From: Armatimonadota bacterium
GTDB taxonomy: Bacteria; Sysuimicrobiota; Sysuimicrobiia; Sysuimicrobiales; JACQTN01
Assembly (NCBI GenBank): GCA_016210785.1
Contig: JACQTN010000070.1
Span: 1-6,453, forward strand
Reading direction: 5' to 3'
Length of the DNA stretch: 6,453 nucleotides
Below the pieces are notes generated by a model. The model saw only the letters and a program-made list of their open reading frames with translations, was not told the DNA's origin and ran no database searches. Shown piece after piece: positions 1 through 6,315 of this stretch. A program made the translations under genes and the position numbers. Position 1 is the first letter of the stretch. The number at the start of each line of letters is the position of its first letter.

Positions 1-1641
1 CGCGCGCACCTCGGGGTTGGCGGCCAGATCCCCATAGGTCGTGAACGGCAGCCGCCGGTCCTGCGCCCACTTCGTCACGTTCTCCTCATCGATGACGATC
101 AAGGCCACCAGGTAGCGCCGGCCGTCGCCGATGACCACGGCGTCGTTGATGTAGGGGCTGAACTTCAGCCTGTTCTCGATGTACTGCGGGGCGATGTTCT
201 TGCCCGCGGCGGTGATGAAGATGTCCTTCTGGCGGTCGGTGATGCGCAGATACCCGTCCGCGTCGAACTCGCCGATATCCCCCGAGTGCAGCCAGCCGTC
301 CGCAAGTGCCGCCTCCGTGGCCGCCGGGTCCTTGAAGTAGCCCGCGAAGACGTTGCCCCCGCGCACCAGGATCTCGCCGTCGGGCGCCAGGCGCACCTCC
401 ACGCCGGGCAGCGGCTTGCCGACGGTACCCAGCCGGATGTCGTCCCCCTGGTGCACCGTGGTGGGGCCGCTCCCCTCCGTCTGGCCGTAGATCTCCCTGA
501 TGGGAACGCCAAGGCTCCAGAAGTACCACAGGATGTCGGGCGCGATGGGCGCGGCGCCCGAGAGCACGAGCCGCACGCGATCCAGCCCGATGCGCCTGCG
601 GAGGGGCATGAGGACCAGCGCGTGGGTCAGGGCATACGCCGCCCGCAGCGCCGGCGGCACGGGACGCCGGGCCAGCACCGCCTCTGCCCGGGCGCGTCCC
701 ACCCACAGGGCCAGCGCGTAGGCCGCGCGCTTGATCGGATCGGTCTCCTGCATGCGCAGCGTCACCGCCGAGTACAGCTTTTCCCAGATGCGCGGCACGG
801 CGAAGAGTACCGTGGGCGACACCTCGGCCAGGTTCTGCGCCACCGTGTCCAGGTTCTCGCAGAAGTTGACTGCGTAGCCAGATCTGACGGCCACGAAGAC
901 CGACAGCAGGCGCTCGGCGATGTGCGACAGCGGCAGAAACGACAGCACCTCGTCCGTCTCATAGCAGGGGTTGGCCCGCACCAGCGCGTCCGCGGTCCAG
1001 ACCAGGTTGCGGTGGGTGAGCATGGCGCCCTTGGGCGGCCCCGTGGTGCCCGAGGTGTAGATCAGCACCGCCATGTCGTCCGGCGAGATCTCCGCCATGC
1101 GCTCGTCCACGCGGCGTGGCGCCTCCCGCGCCGCCTCCGCTCCCTGCGCCATCAACTCGTCCAGGAACGTGACCTGGGGATCACGGAAGCCGCGCAGCCC
1201 CTCCCGGTCCATCACGACGATGTGCTGCAGGTCCGGCAGGCGCTCGCGCACCTCCAGGACCTTGTCGAGCTGCTCCTCGTTTTCCACGATGTAGATGCGC
1301 GCTTCGGAGTGGGACAGGATGTAGGCCACCTGCCCGGGGCTGCTGGTGGTGTAGATAGCAGTGGTGACACCGCCGGCGGTCTGGATGCCCAGATCGCAGT
1401 ACAACCATTCCGGGTGGTTCTCGCCGATCAGGCCGACGCGCTCCCCGCGCCCCAGGCCCATGGCCATCAGGCCGGCGGCCACCGCGCGCACGCGCTCGCC
1501 GTACTCCCGCCAGGAGACGGGCCGCCAGACGCCGTAGTGCTTGGAGCGCAGGGCGACGCGATCTCCCAGGCGGTTCACCTGGGCGAAGAACACGCCGGGC
1601 ATGGTCTCCCGGACCCGGCGCGCTACCTCGAGAACCGCCAT
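1..1641 (-). CDS. Long-chain acyl-CoA synthetase (AMP-forming), C-terminus cut by window edge
   Basis: Member of the adenylate-forming (ANL) superfamily, closest in motif style to long-chain fatty acid CoA ligases of the FAA1/COG1022 type. These activate a fatty acid with ATP to an acyl-AMP and transfer it to CoA, in the cytosol or at the membrane face. 547 residues are visible. The ATP-binding P-loop YTSGTTGPPKG lies at residues 195-205, the A5 motif YGQTEG at 385-390, the ATP-ribose aspartate in SGDIG at D455, and the hinge region DRQKD at 469-473, followed by TAAGKNIAPQYIEN, typical of this subfamily. Relatives have about 600 residues, so roughly 50 C-terminal residues lie outside the window. 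The ATG at 1641 is the first start after an in-frame stop at 1657-1659, with a GAGAGG-like ribosome binding site 11 bases upstream. It is transcribed away from the other main genes. The family is certain; the chain-length preference is not readable. Confidence 0.95.
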   Translation of the reverse strand, partial: MAVLEVARRVRETMPGVFFAQVNRLGDRVALRSKHYGVWRPVSWREYGERVRAVAAGLMAMGLGRGERVGLIGENHPEWLYCDLGIQTAGGVTTAIYTTSSPGQVAYILSHSEARIYIVENEEQLDKVLEVRERLPDLQHIVVMDREGLRGFRDPQVTFLDELMAQGAEAAREAPRRVDERMAEISPDDMAVLIYTSGTTGPPKGAMLTHRNLVWTADALVRANPCYETDEVLSFLPLSHIAERLLSVFVAVRSGYAVNFCENLDTVAQNLAEVSPTVLFAVPRIWEKLYSAVTLRMQETDPIKRAAYALALWVGRARAEAVLARRPVPPALRAAYALTHALVLMPLRRRIGLDRVRLVLSGAAPIAPDILWYFWSLGVPIREIYGQTEGSGPTTVHQGDDIRLGTVGKPLPGVEVRLAPDGEILVRGGNVFAGYFKDPAATEAALADGWLHSGDIGEFDADGYLRITDRQKDIFITAAGKNIAPQYIENRLKFSPYINDAVVIGDGRRYLVALIVIDEENVTKWAQDRRLPFTTYGDLAANPEVRA

Positions 1642-1693
1642 CGCGTCCGCCGCCTCTCACCATGTGATCGCGGTGCCGTCGTGTCTTTCTACC

Positions 1694-1699
1694 ATCATA
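1694..1699 (-). promoter_or_regulatory. Possible -10 element for the acyl-CoA synthetase gene
   Basis: Read on the minus strand this is TATGAT, five of six matches to the bacterial TATAAT -10 box. It sits in the only locally AT-richer patch of this GC-rich region (about 1681-1710). It would give a leader of about 45 bases before the ATG at 1641. No good TTGACA-like -35 box is seen 16-18 bases upstream, so the call rests on one hexamer and its position. Confidence 0.25.
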
Positions 1700-1708
1700 A
1701 AGGAAGGT

Positions 1709-1906
1709 TCTCCTGCCTTCTTCCCCACGCGCATGACCCAGGCGGTCATCGACCGCGCAGGCGAGGAGATGGCGCGGCGCATCCCCATGGGCCGGCTCGG
1801 CCGTTCTGGCGAAATGAAGGGCGTGGCGCTCTTCCTGCCCTCGGAGGCCTCCAGCTACATCACCGGCCAGGTGATCTGTGTGGACGGCGGGCTCACGGCC
1901 ATGTAA
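1709..1906 (+). pseudogene. C-terminal remnant of a short-chain dehydrogenase/reductase (SDR)
   Basis: The frame ending at TAA 1904-1906 encodes about 65 residues that match the last quarter of classical SDR enzymes. SPAFFPTRMTQAV resembles the substrate-loop region usually written as APGFFPTRMTQ. Then come IPMGRLG, GVALFLPSEASSYITGQ and the near-terminal VDGG. Classical SDRs have about 250 residues. Here the TGxxxGxG cofactor-binding segment, the NAG motif and the catalytic Ser and YxxxK are all absent upstream, where the sequence is instead the leader of the divergent acyl-CoA synthetase. Similarity fades near 1705-1712, which marks the breakpoint. There is no good start codon or ribosome binding site at the breakpoint; the first ATG in the conserved part is 1733. 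The stop lies one base before the next gene, so an intact SDR was probably once co-translated with the MBL-fold hydrolase. A gluconate 5-dehydrogenase-like or FabG-like parent is likely but not certain. Confidence 0.8.
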
Positions 1907-1907
1907 C

Positions 1908-2858
1908 ATGGAACCCATGCACGTCCATCCAATCGAGATACCAACACCCTTCCCGGTGGGGCCGGTCAACGTCTACCTGTTCGGCGGCGATCCGCTCACG
2001 CTGGTGGACGCGGGGCCCAAGACAGGCGACGCGCTGGCGGCGCTGGAGACGGGGTTCGCCCGGGCGGGGCACCGCGTGGAGGACGTCAGGCGCATCGTCC
2101 TCACCCACGGCCACGTGGACCACGCCGGCCTGGCCCGCACGCTGGTGGAGCGCTCGGGCGCGGAGGTGTACATCCACCCCGCCGATCTCCCGAAGGTGGG
2201 CGACACCGCGGCTTACTACCGGGCGATGCGCCGCTTTCTGGAGTCGGCCGGGGTGCCGGAGGCGCCCGTCCAGGGCCTGCAGGAACGGGCGCGCATCATG
2301 CAGCGGATGCGCGACCCCCTGCGCGACGTGCGCACCCTGCAGGAGGGTGACGAGATCGAGATGGGCGGCCGGCGGTTCCGCGTGCTCCACTGCCCCGGCC
2401 ACTCCATCGGGCACATCTGCCTGCACGACGGCAAGCGGATGCTGGTGGCCGGCGACGTACTGCTGGGTGACATCTCCCCCAACCCGCTCATCGAGTTCGA
2501 CGTCTCCGGCGCGCGCATCCCCACGCTGCCGCAGTACCTGGCCACGCTCCGGCGCCTCCAGGACCTGCCCATGGAGGTCGCCCTCCCCGGTCACGGCGGA
2601 CCCATCGCCGCCCCCGCCGCGCGCGCCGCGGAGACCGTGGCCCATCATCAGGCGCGCAAAGCCGAGATTGCCGCGCTGCTACGCAACGGTCCCCGCACGC
2701 TCGCCGATCTTACCCTGACCCTCTTCGGGAATCTCGACGAACTGAACGTGGTGCTGGCGATCTCGGAGGTCGTGGGGCACCTGGACCTCCTGGTGATGGA
2801 AGGCGCCGCGGCGGTGGAGACGCGGAACGGCATCCTCCACTACGCGCGCACCGCCTGA
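1908..2858 (+). CDS. MBL-fold metallo-hydrolase with C-terminal winged-helix-like tail
   Basis: Metallo-beta-lactamase-fold hydrolase of 316 residues, of the glyoxalase II/LACTB2-like group, expected to bind two metal ions (usually zinc) and cleave ester, thioester or phosphodiester bonds in the cytosol. All metal ligands are present: the THGHVDH motif gives H67, H69, D71 and H72, PGHSIGH gives H165, AGD gives D183 and PGHGGP gives H229. After about residue 245 a helical tail (HHQARKAEIAALL onward, to about 316) resembles the winged-helix tail common in LACTB2-like proteins. The chosen ATG at 1908 follows the SDR remnant's stop by one base. An in-frame ATG at 1917 and a GTG at 1878 are alternatives; the GTG start would overlap the SDR stump. 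No strong Shine-Dalgarno site precedes 1908, which fits translational coupling. The substrate cannot be told from sequence; neighbouring acyl-CoA metabolism makes a thioester or ester possible, but that is inference. Confidence 0.93.
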   Translation: MEPMHVHPIEIPTPFPVGPVNVYLFGGDPLTLVDAGPKTGDALAALETGFARAGHRVEDVRRIVLTHGHVDHAGLARTLVERSGAEVYIHPADLPKVGDTAAYYRAMRRFLESAGVPEAPVQGLQERARIMQRMRDPLRDVRTLQEGDEIEMGGRRFRVLHCPGHSIGHICLHDGKRMLVAGDVLLGDISPNPLIEFDVSGARIPTLPQYLATLRRLQDLPMEVALPGHGGPIAAPAARAAETVAHHQARKAEIAALLRNGPRTLADLTLTLFGNLDELNVVLAISEVVGHLDLLVMEGAAAVETRNGILHYARTA

Positions 2859-2859
2859 C

Positions 2860-2889
2860 CTGCCGGCGGCATCATCTTCCGCCGGGCAG
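2860..2889 (+). terminator. Hairpin after the MBL hydrolase, possible weak terminator
   Basis: Starting two bases after the MBL stop codon, CTGCCGGCGG (2860-2869) pairs with CCGCCGGGCAG (2879-2889) around a nine-base loop, giving ten G/C-rich pairs with one bulged G at 2886. No T-run follows, so it is not a classical intrinsic terminator. It could be a 3'-end stabilising or attenuating structure between the two genes. Confidence 0.3.
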
Positions 2890-2929
2890 CACCAGGCCGT
2901 GGCCCCTCGCAGGTCGAAACAGATTACCC

Positions 2930-3871
2930 ATGGGCACACCTCCGCTGAACATCGTGACGGGGGCCTTCGGGTACAGCGGGAGGCACATCGCCCAGCGGCT
3001 GCTCGACATGGACGAGCGCGTGCGCACCCTGACCAACCACCCCACCAGACCCCACCCCTTCGGCGACAGGGTCACGGTGGCGCGGTACGACTTCGCTCAC
3101 CCTGCGCGCCTGGCGAAGAGCCTGGAGGGTGCATCCACCCTGTACAACACCTACTGGATCCGGTTCGCATACAGGCAGGTGACGTTCGATCAGGCCATTC
3201 AGAACTCCCGGGTCCTCTTCACAGCGGCCCGCGAGGCCGGGATACGCCGGGTGGTCCACCTCAGCATCACCAACCCCAGTGAGGACTCGCCGCTACCTTA
3301 TTTCAAAGGGAAGGCGCTGGTGGAGAGGGCGCTGCGCGAGTCCGGCCTGTCGTATGCCATCATCAGACCCACCATGATCTTCGGCCCCGAGGACATCCTG
3401 CTCAACAACATCGCCTGGTGCCTGCGCACCTTTCCGGTGTTCCCCATCCCGGGCTCGGGGCGGTACGCGCTGCAGCCGGTCTCTGCCGAAGATGTGGCGG
3501 AGATCGCCGTACGCGCGGGCCACCAGCAGGCCTACGTCACCATGGATGCGGCCGGACCGAAAACCTATACGTATGAGGATCTGGTCAGGCTCATCGCACG
3601 CGCCATCGGCCGCGCGCCCCGGATCGTTCACGTGCCACCCGCACTCATGCCCATCCTGGCCGGGGCGCTGGGCGTCATCGTGCGGGACGTGGTCCTGACA
3701 CGCGACGAAGCCGCGGGGTTGATGGCCGGCCTCCTGGTGTCGAAAGATCCCTCGACGGGGAGCACGTCCCTCAGCGCATGGCTCAGGCAACATGCAGCGG
3801 GAGTCGGGCGCCGCTATGCGTCGGAGGTCGCCCGCCACTTCGCGGTGACCCACCTGAAATCTCTGGAGTGA
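2930..3871 (+). CDS. NAD(P)-binding atypical/extended SDR, NmrA or epimerase-like
   Basis: A 313-residue Rossmann-fold protein. The glycine-rich nucleotide motif TGAFGYSG sits at residues 10-17 directly after the first beta strand, as in atypical and extended SDRs. The region VVHLSITNPS (108-117) corresponds to the strand and serine area near the active site. It is followed by YFKGK at 124-128, which satisfies the YxxxK catalytic pattern, then IIRPTMIFGPED (144-155), a hallmark of NmrA/NDUFA9/epimerase-type proteins, and QPVSAEDVAEIAV (182-194). Such proteins act as NAD(P)-dependent sugar epimerases, dehydratases or reductases, or only sense the cofactor; the substrate here is unknown. The retained tyrosine and lysine favour an enzyme. 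The ATG at 2930 leads straight into the Rossmann strand; only a weak, distant AGG precedes it. The last eight codons form the left arm of an inverted repeat. Confidence 0.88.
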   Translation: MGTPPLNIVTGAFGYSGRHIAQRLLDMDERVRTLTNHPTRPHPFGDRVTVARYDFAHPARLAKSLEGASTLYNTYWIRFAYRQVTFDQAIQNSRVLFTAAREAGIRRVVHLSITNPSEDSPLPYFKGKALVERALRESGLSYAIIRPTMIFGPEDILLNNIAWCLRTFPVFPIPGSGRYALQPVSAEDVAEIAVRAGHQQAYVTMDAAGPKTYTYEDLVRLIARAIGRAPRIVHVPPALMPILAGALGVIVRDVVLTRDEAAGLMAGLLVSKDPSTGSTSLSAWLRQHAAGVGRRYASEVARHFAVTHLKSLE

Positions 3872-3918
3872 CCCATCCGCGGTGGCTTGAAGGTCTTCAG
3901 AGATTTCAGGCGGGTCAC
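3845..3918. repeat. 24-bp near-perfect inverted repeat spanning the end of the SDR-type gene
   Basis: The left arm 3845-3868 and the right arm 3895-3918 are reverse complements at 22 of 24 positions, separated by 26 bases. The left arm encodes the last residues of the preceding gene (VTHLKSLE); the right arm read in reverse would encode VTRLKSLK. GTGACCCA also recurs directly at 3868-3875. RNA from this region could form a long stem, but no T-run follows, so a standard intrinsic terminator is unlikely. It may be an inverted duplication, a palindromic repeat element, or a transcript-end structure ahead of the M55 remnant. Confidence 0.85.
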
Positions 3919-3935
3919 ACCCGGGAGCGTGTGAG

Positions 3936-4181
3936 ATGCGCGTCTTGATCGCCACTGACATGGAAGGCGCGGCAGGCATTGACCGCATGGAGCAGTGCCA
4001 CCCCATGTACCCGGAGGCATTTGCTATGGGATGCCGGCACCTGATGGCGGACATCAACGCGTGCATCCGCGGTCTGCGGCGGGGTGGGGCGACGGAGATC
4101 AAGGAGTGGACGCGGGAGTGGCTGGAAGGACCGTCACCCTTCGAGGCGCACCCGGCGGCCAGCAGGCCGTCGCCGCCGTGA
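3936..4181 (+). pseudogene. N-terminal remnant of an M55 (DppA-type) D-aminopeptidase
   Basis: An 81-residue frame whose first 55 residues match the start of family M55 metallopeptidases, which release D-amino acids from peptides. MRVLIATDMEG places D8 and E10 exactly where DppA has its first two zinc ligands, and HLMADINACIRG with GATEI (51-55) follows the family pattern. Intact members then read VNDSHG-like, supply the remaining His, His and Glu ligands, and reach about 270 residues. Here the sequence departs after about base 4100 into low-complexity text ending at TGA 4179-4181, so the enzyme cannot be active. A good GGGAG ribosome binding site (3923-3927) eight bases before the ATG is kept, so a short peptide could still be made. 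In another frame, at about 4124-4181, GRTVTLRG and following residues faintly recall the family's C-terminus, which would fit an internal deletion; this is weak. Its place just before a peptide-binding protein matches dpp-type operons. Confidence 0.75.
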
Positions 4182-4204
4182 AGGATGGCGCGCCGGAATC
4201 CGCA

Positions 4205-4213
4205 GAGGAGGAG
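4205..4213 (+). promoter_or_regulatory. Strong Shine-Dalgarno site of the peptide-binding protein gene
   Basis: GAGGAGGAG contains the full AGGAGG core (4206-4211), eight bases before the ATG at 4220. It is the best ribosome binding site in the window and fixes this start, although the reading frame stays open far upstream. It suggests high translation, as expected for a periplasmic or extracellular binding protein. Confidence 0.85.
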
Positions 4214-4219
4214 TGCACC

Positions 4220-5842
4220 ATGAAGAACCGGACGGGGCTCATCTCCCTCACCGTGGCGTTGCTCACGCTCACGGCCCTCGCCGGCACGGCCCTGCCCGCC
4301 CCATCGGCACAGGGCCAGGCCGTCATCGCCATGTGGGGGCTCCCCACGCGGATCATCGGCTCGGTGGAGGCCGTGGGAGGCTACGTCTTCGCCATGATCC
4401 ACGACGTCCTGGCAGTCACCGACCCCGCGGGGCAGACCCAGGGGCGGCTGGCCGAGCGCTGGGAGCGGTCCGCGGACGGCAAGACCTGGACCCTGCACCT
4501 CCGCGACGCGAAGTTCCAGGACGGCCAGCCGGTGACGGCGGAGGACGTGAAGTTTTCCTACGAGTTCTACCTGCACCCGCGCTACCCGGTGGCCGGGGCG
4601 CCCCTGCTGGAGATCGAGGGCGCCCGCGCGTTCAAGGAGGGCAAGGCCACGCAGGTGTCGGGCATCCAGGTGGTCGGTCCGCGGACCGTCCGCTTCATCC
4701 TCACGCGGCGCTTCGCTTTCTTCCTGGACCAGATCACCGCACCACCTTACTACATCATGCCTAAACACGCCCTGGCCGGTGCCGACATGGCGCGCATCGT
4801 CGAGCATCCCTACAACCGCCGGCCCATCGGCGCGGGTCCCTTCCGCCTCACCGACTGGCGGGAACGCGAGAGCATCACCTTCACCGCCTTCCCCGGCTAC
4901 TGGGGAGGCCGGCCCAACCTGGAGCGGATCGTCCTCCGGCTCGTCCCCGAACCGGCCACGGTCATGGCGGATCTGCGCGCCGGCAACCTGGACGCGGGCC
5001 AGATCCTCCCCGACGAGTTCGAGGCCTTCCAGCGCGAGCGCAACCTCCAGACCCTGCGCATGCCGGGCGACGTTTCCTTCTGGTTCTCGTTTAACCACCG
5101 GCACCCGTTCACCAGCGACGTGCGCGTGCGCCGCGCCTTCTACCACGCGGTGGACCGCGAGGCCATGGTCCGCGTCCTGCAGAAAGGCTACGGCCGCGTG
5201 GTGAACAGCCCCATCCACCCCAGCCTCTGGCAGCACAATGCGCAGATCAAAGGGCCCACCTACGATCCGGAGCGCGCCCGCGCGCTGCTGCGCGAGGCGG
5301 GCTTCGCGCCGGGACCCGGCGGCGCCCTGCAGCGCGATGGGCGCCCGTTCCGGGCGCGCTACACCTTCCTGTCCGAGAAGCGGTACCAGGACCAGGCGCT
5401 GATGATCCAGCAGTTCTTCCGCCAGGTGGGCATCGAGCTGGCCCTGGAGCCGCTGGAGCGCGGGGACTTCTTCGGCCGCTTCTGGCAGGTCCGCAACAGC
5501 GACAACGTGGAGATGGTGGGGCTCGCCTGGTTCAACCTGCTCTCGCCGGTCCAGACCGAGTTCGAGTTCAACTTCAAGAGCACGGCCACCACGCCGCGCA
5601 TCGTGCAGTACCAGAACCGGGAGATCGACGCCTTGCTGGATCAGGCCGCCACGGCCACCGATCGCGGCGCGCTGCGGGCCATCTACTTCCGCGCCCAGGA
5701 GGTGGTCCTGCAGGACGTGCCGCGCGTGATGACCTTCCGGCCGGACGAGCTATGGGCGGTGAAGCGGACGCTGGTGCTGCCGAAGGTGAACTCCCTGGCG
5801 GAGTTCTTCCGCTCGACGCCGCGGTGGCAGGTGAACCGCTGA
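4220..5842 (+). CDS. Peptide ABC transporter substrate-binding protein (SBP family 5)
   Basis: A 540-residue extracytoplasmic solute-binding protein of the DppA/OppA/NikA class (SBP_bac_5), which captures oligopeptides or similar solutes and hands them to an ABC permease. A Sec signal peptide is clear: MKNR, a hydrophobic stretch at about 7-25, and likely signal-peptidase cleavage near residues 27-32 (APSAQG). There is no lipobox cysteine and no cysteine anywhere in the protein, so it is not a classical lipoprotein. Family landmarks in order: LAERWERSADGKTWTLHLR (77-95), FQDGQPVTAEDVKFSYEF (99-116), PIGAGPFRL (202-210), FPGYWGG (224-230) and VRVRRAFYHAVDREAM (301-316). The length is normal and the gene appears intact. 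The ATG at 4220 is chosen for its strong ribosome binding site and because the signal peptide begins there. The upstream M55 peptidase remnant supports a peptide substrate, but nickel, sugar or other ligands cannot be excluded. No permease or ATPase gene follows within the window. Confidence 0.95.
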   Translation: MKNRTGLISLTVALLTLTALAGTALPAPSAQGQAVIAMWGLPTRIIGSVEAVGGYVFAMIHDVLAVTDPAGQTQGRLAERWERSADGKTWTLHLRDAKFQDGQPVTAEDVKFSYEFYLHPRYPVAGAPLLEIEGARAFKEGKATQVSGIQVVGPRTVRFILTRRFAFFLDQITAPPYYIMPKHALAGADMARIVEHPYNRRPIGAGPFRLTDWRERESITFTAFPGYWGGRPNLERIVLRLVPEPATVMADLRAGNLDAGQILPDEFEAFQRERNLQTLRMPGDVSFWFSFNHRHPFTSDVRVRRAFYHAVDREAMVRVLQKGYGRVVNSPIHPSLWQHNAQIKGPTYDPERARALLREAGFAPGPGGALQRDGRPFRARYTFLSEKRYQDQALMIQQFFRQVGIELALEPLERGDFFGRFWQVRNSDNVEMVGLAWFNLLSPVQTEFEFNFKSTATTPRIVQYQNREIDALLDQAATATDRGALRAIYFRAQEVVLQDVPRVMTFRPDELWAVKRTLVLPKVNSLAEFFRSTPRWQVNR

Positions 5843-5931
5843 GAAGCCGCGTGGGAAATGCCAAACCAGGAAACTCGCTGTACAAAGTCGCGGGGCCTGG
5901 ACTGCCGCGGGCCCATGCCGGGTGCCTGGCG

Positions 5932-6315
5932 ATGGTGAGCTCCACCGTCGACAGGCTCCTGCGCGTCTCCCAGTACCTCAACCTGGAGACCACCGGACGG
6001 CGCACGGGCCGGCCCCACACCGTGGAGCTGTCTTTCGTCTACGACGGTGAGGCGATCTGTTTCCTGGCGGGACGGGGCGGCAAGGTGGACTGGGTGAAGA
6101 ACATCCGGAAGGAACCGCGGGCGAGGGTGAAAGTGGGCGGCCGCGTCTTCCCTAGTCGGGCCGAGATCGCACGGCAGACGCAGGTGGAGCACATTCTGGA
6201 GATGTTCCGGGACAAGTACGGGACACGTTACGTGAAGACGTGGTATGAGAGCACGGCGCGGCTTCCGGTCCGGGTCACGATCACGACGGCGGCGCGCGAA
6301 GGCGGACGCGGATAG
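5932..6315 (+). CDS. Nitroreductase-family deazaflavin (F420)-dependent oxidoreductase
   Basis: A 127-residue protein of the split beta-barrel flavin-binding group related to mycobacterial Ddn (DUF385/PF04075-like). LETTGRRTGRPHTVEL (18-33) is the family's characteristic opening strand-turn. It is followed by FVYDGEAICFLAGRGGK (35-51), DWVKNIRKEPRARVKVGGR (53-71) and a C-terminal helix near EHILEMFRDKYG. The length is normal for the family. Members usually bind deazaflavin F420, sometimes FMN, and reduce diverse small molecules; neither cofactor nor substrate can be fixed here. The ATG at 5932 begins just before the conserved region and is preferred. A GTG at 5935 and one at 5851 are in frame, and no start has a convincing Shine-Dalgarno site. 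The gene lies 89 bases after the peptide-binding protein on the same strand, possibly co-transcribed but functionally unrelated. Its last 35 bases overlap the convergent minus-strand reading frame. Confidence 0.85.
   Translation: MVSSTVDRLLRVSQYLNLETTGRRTGRPHTVELSFVYDGEAICFLAGRGGKVDWVKNIRKEPRARVKVGGRVFPSRAEIARQTQVEHILEMFRDKYGTRYVKTWYESTARLPVRVTITTAAREGGRG

Noticed and set aside
286..2718. Very long + strand open frame (810 codons) across the acyl-CoA synthetase and MBL genes
   Set aside because: It runs antisense to a ligase with all family motifs and out of frame with the MBL gene. Its protein is Arg/His/Ala-rich with no recognisable motif, the usual shadow of GC-rich coding sequence.
3887..3915. 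Possible promoter with TTGAAG before the M55 stump
   Set aside because: No -10-like hexamer occurs at 16-18 bases spacing; the downstream sequence is GC-rich and part of the inverted repeat.
3995..4219. Upstream extension of the peptide-binding protein frame to 3995
   Set aside because: The frame is open, but the strong AGGAGG site and the Sec signal peptide place the start at 4220. The extension overlaps the M55 stump out of frame and lacks protein-like features.
3293..5236. Long minus-strand open frame (647 codons) opposite the SDR-type and peptide-binding genes
   Set aside because: It is antisense to two well-supported genes, passes through the inverted repeat and the M55 stump, and has no family motif. 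High GC removes stop codons by chance.
5851..5931. GTG start at 5851 for the deazaflavin oxidoreductase
   Set aside because: It is in frame, but no ribosome binding site is seen and the added 27 residues do not match the family. The ATG at 5932 sits just before the conserved region.
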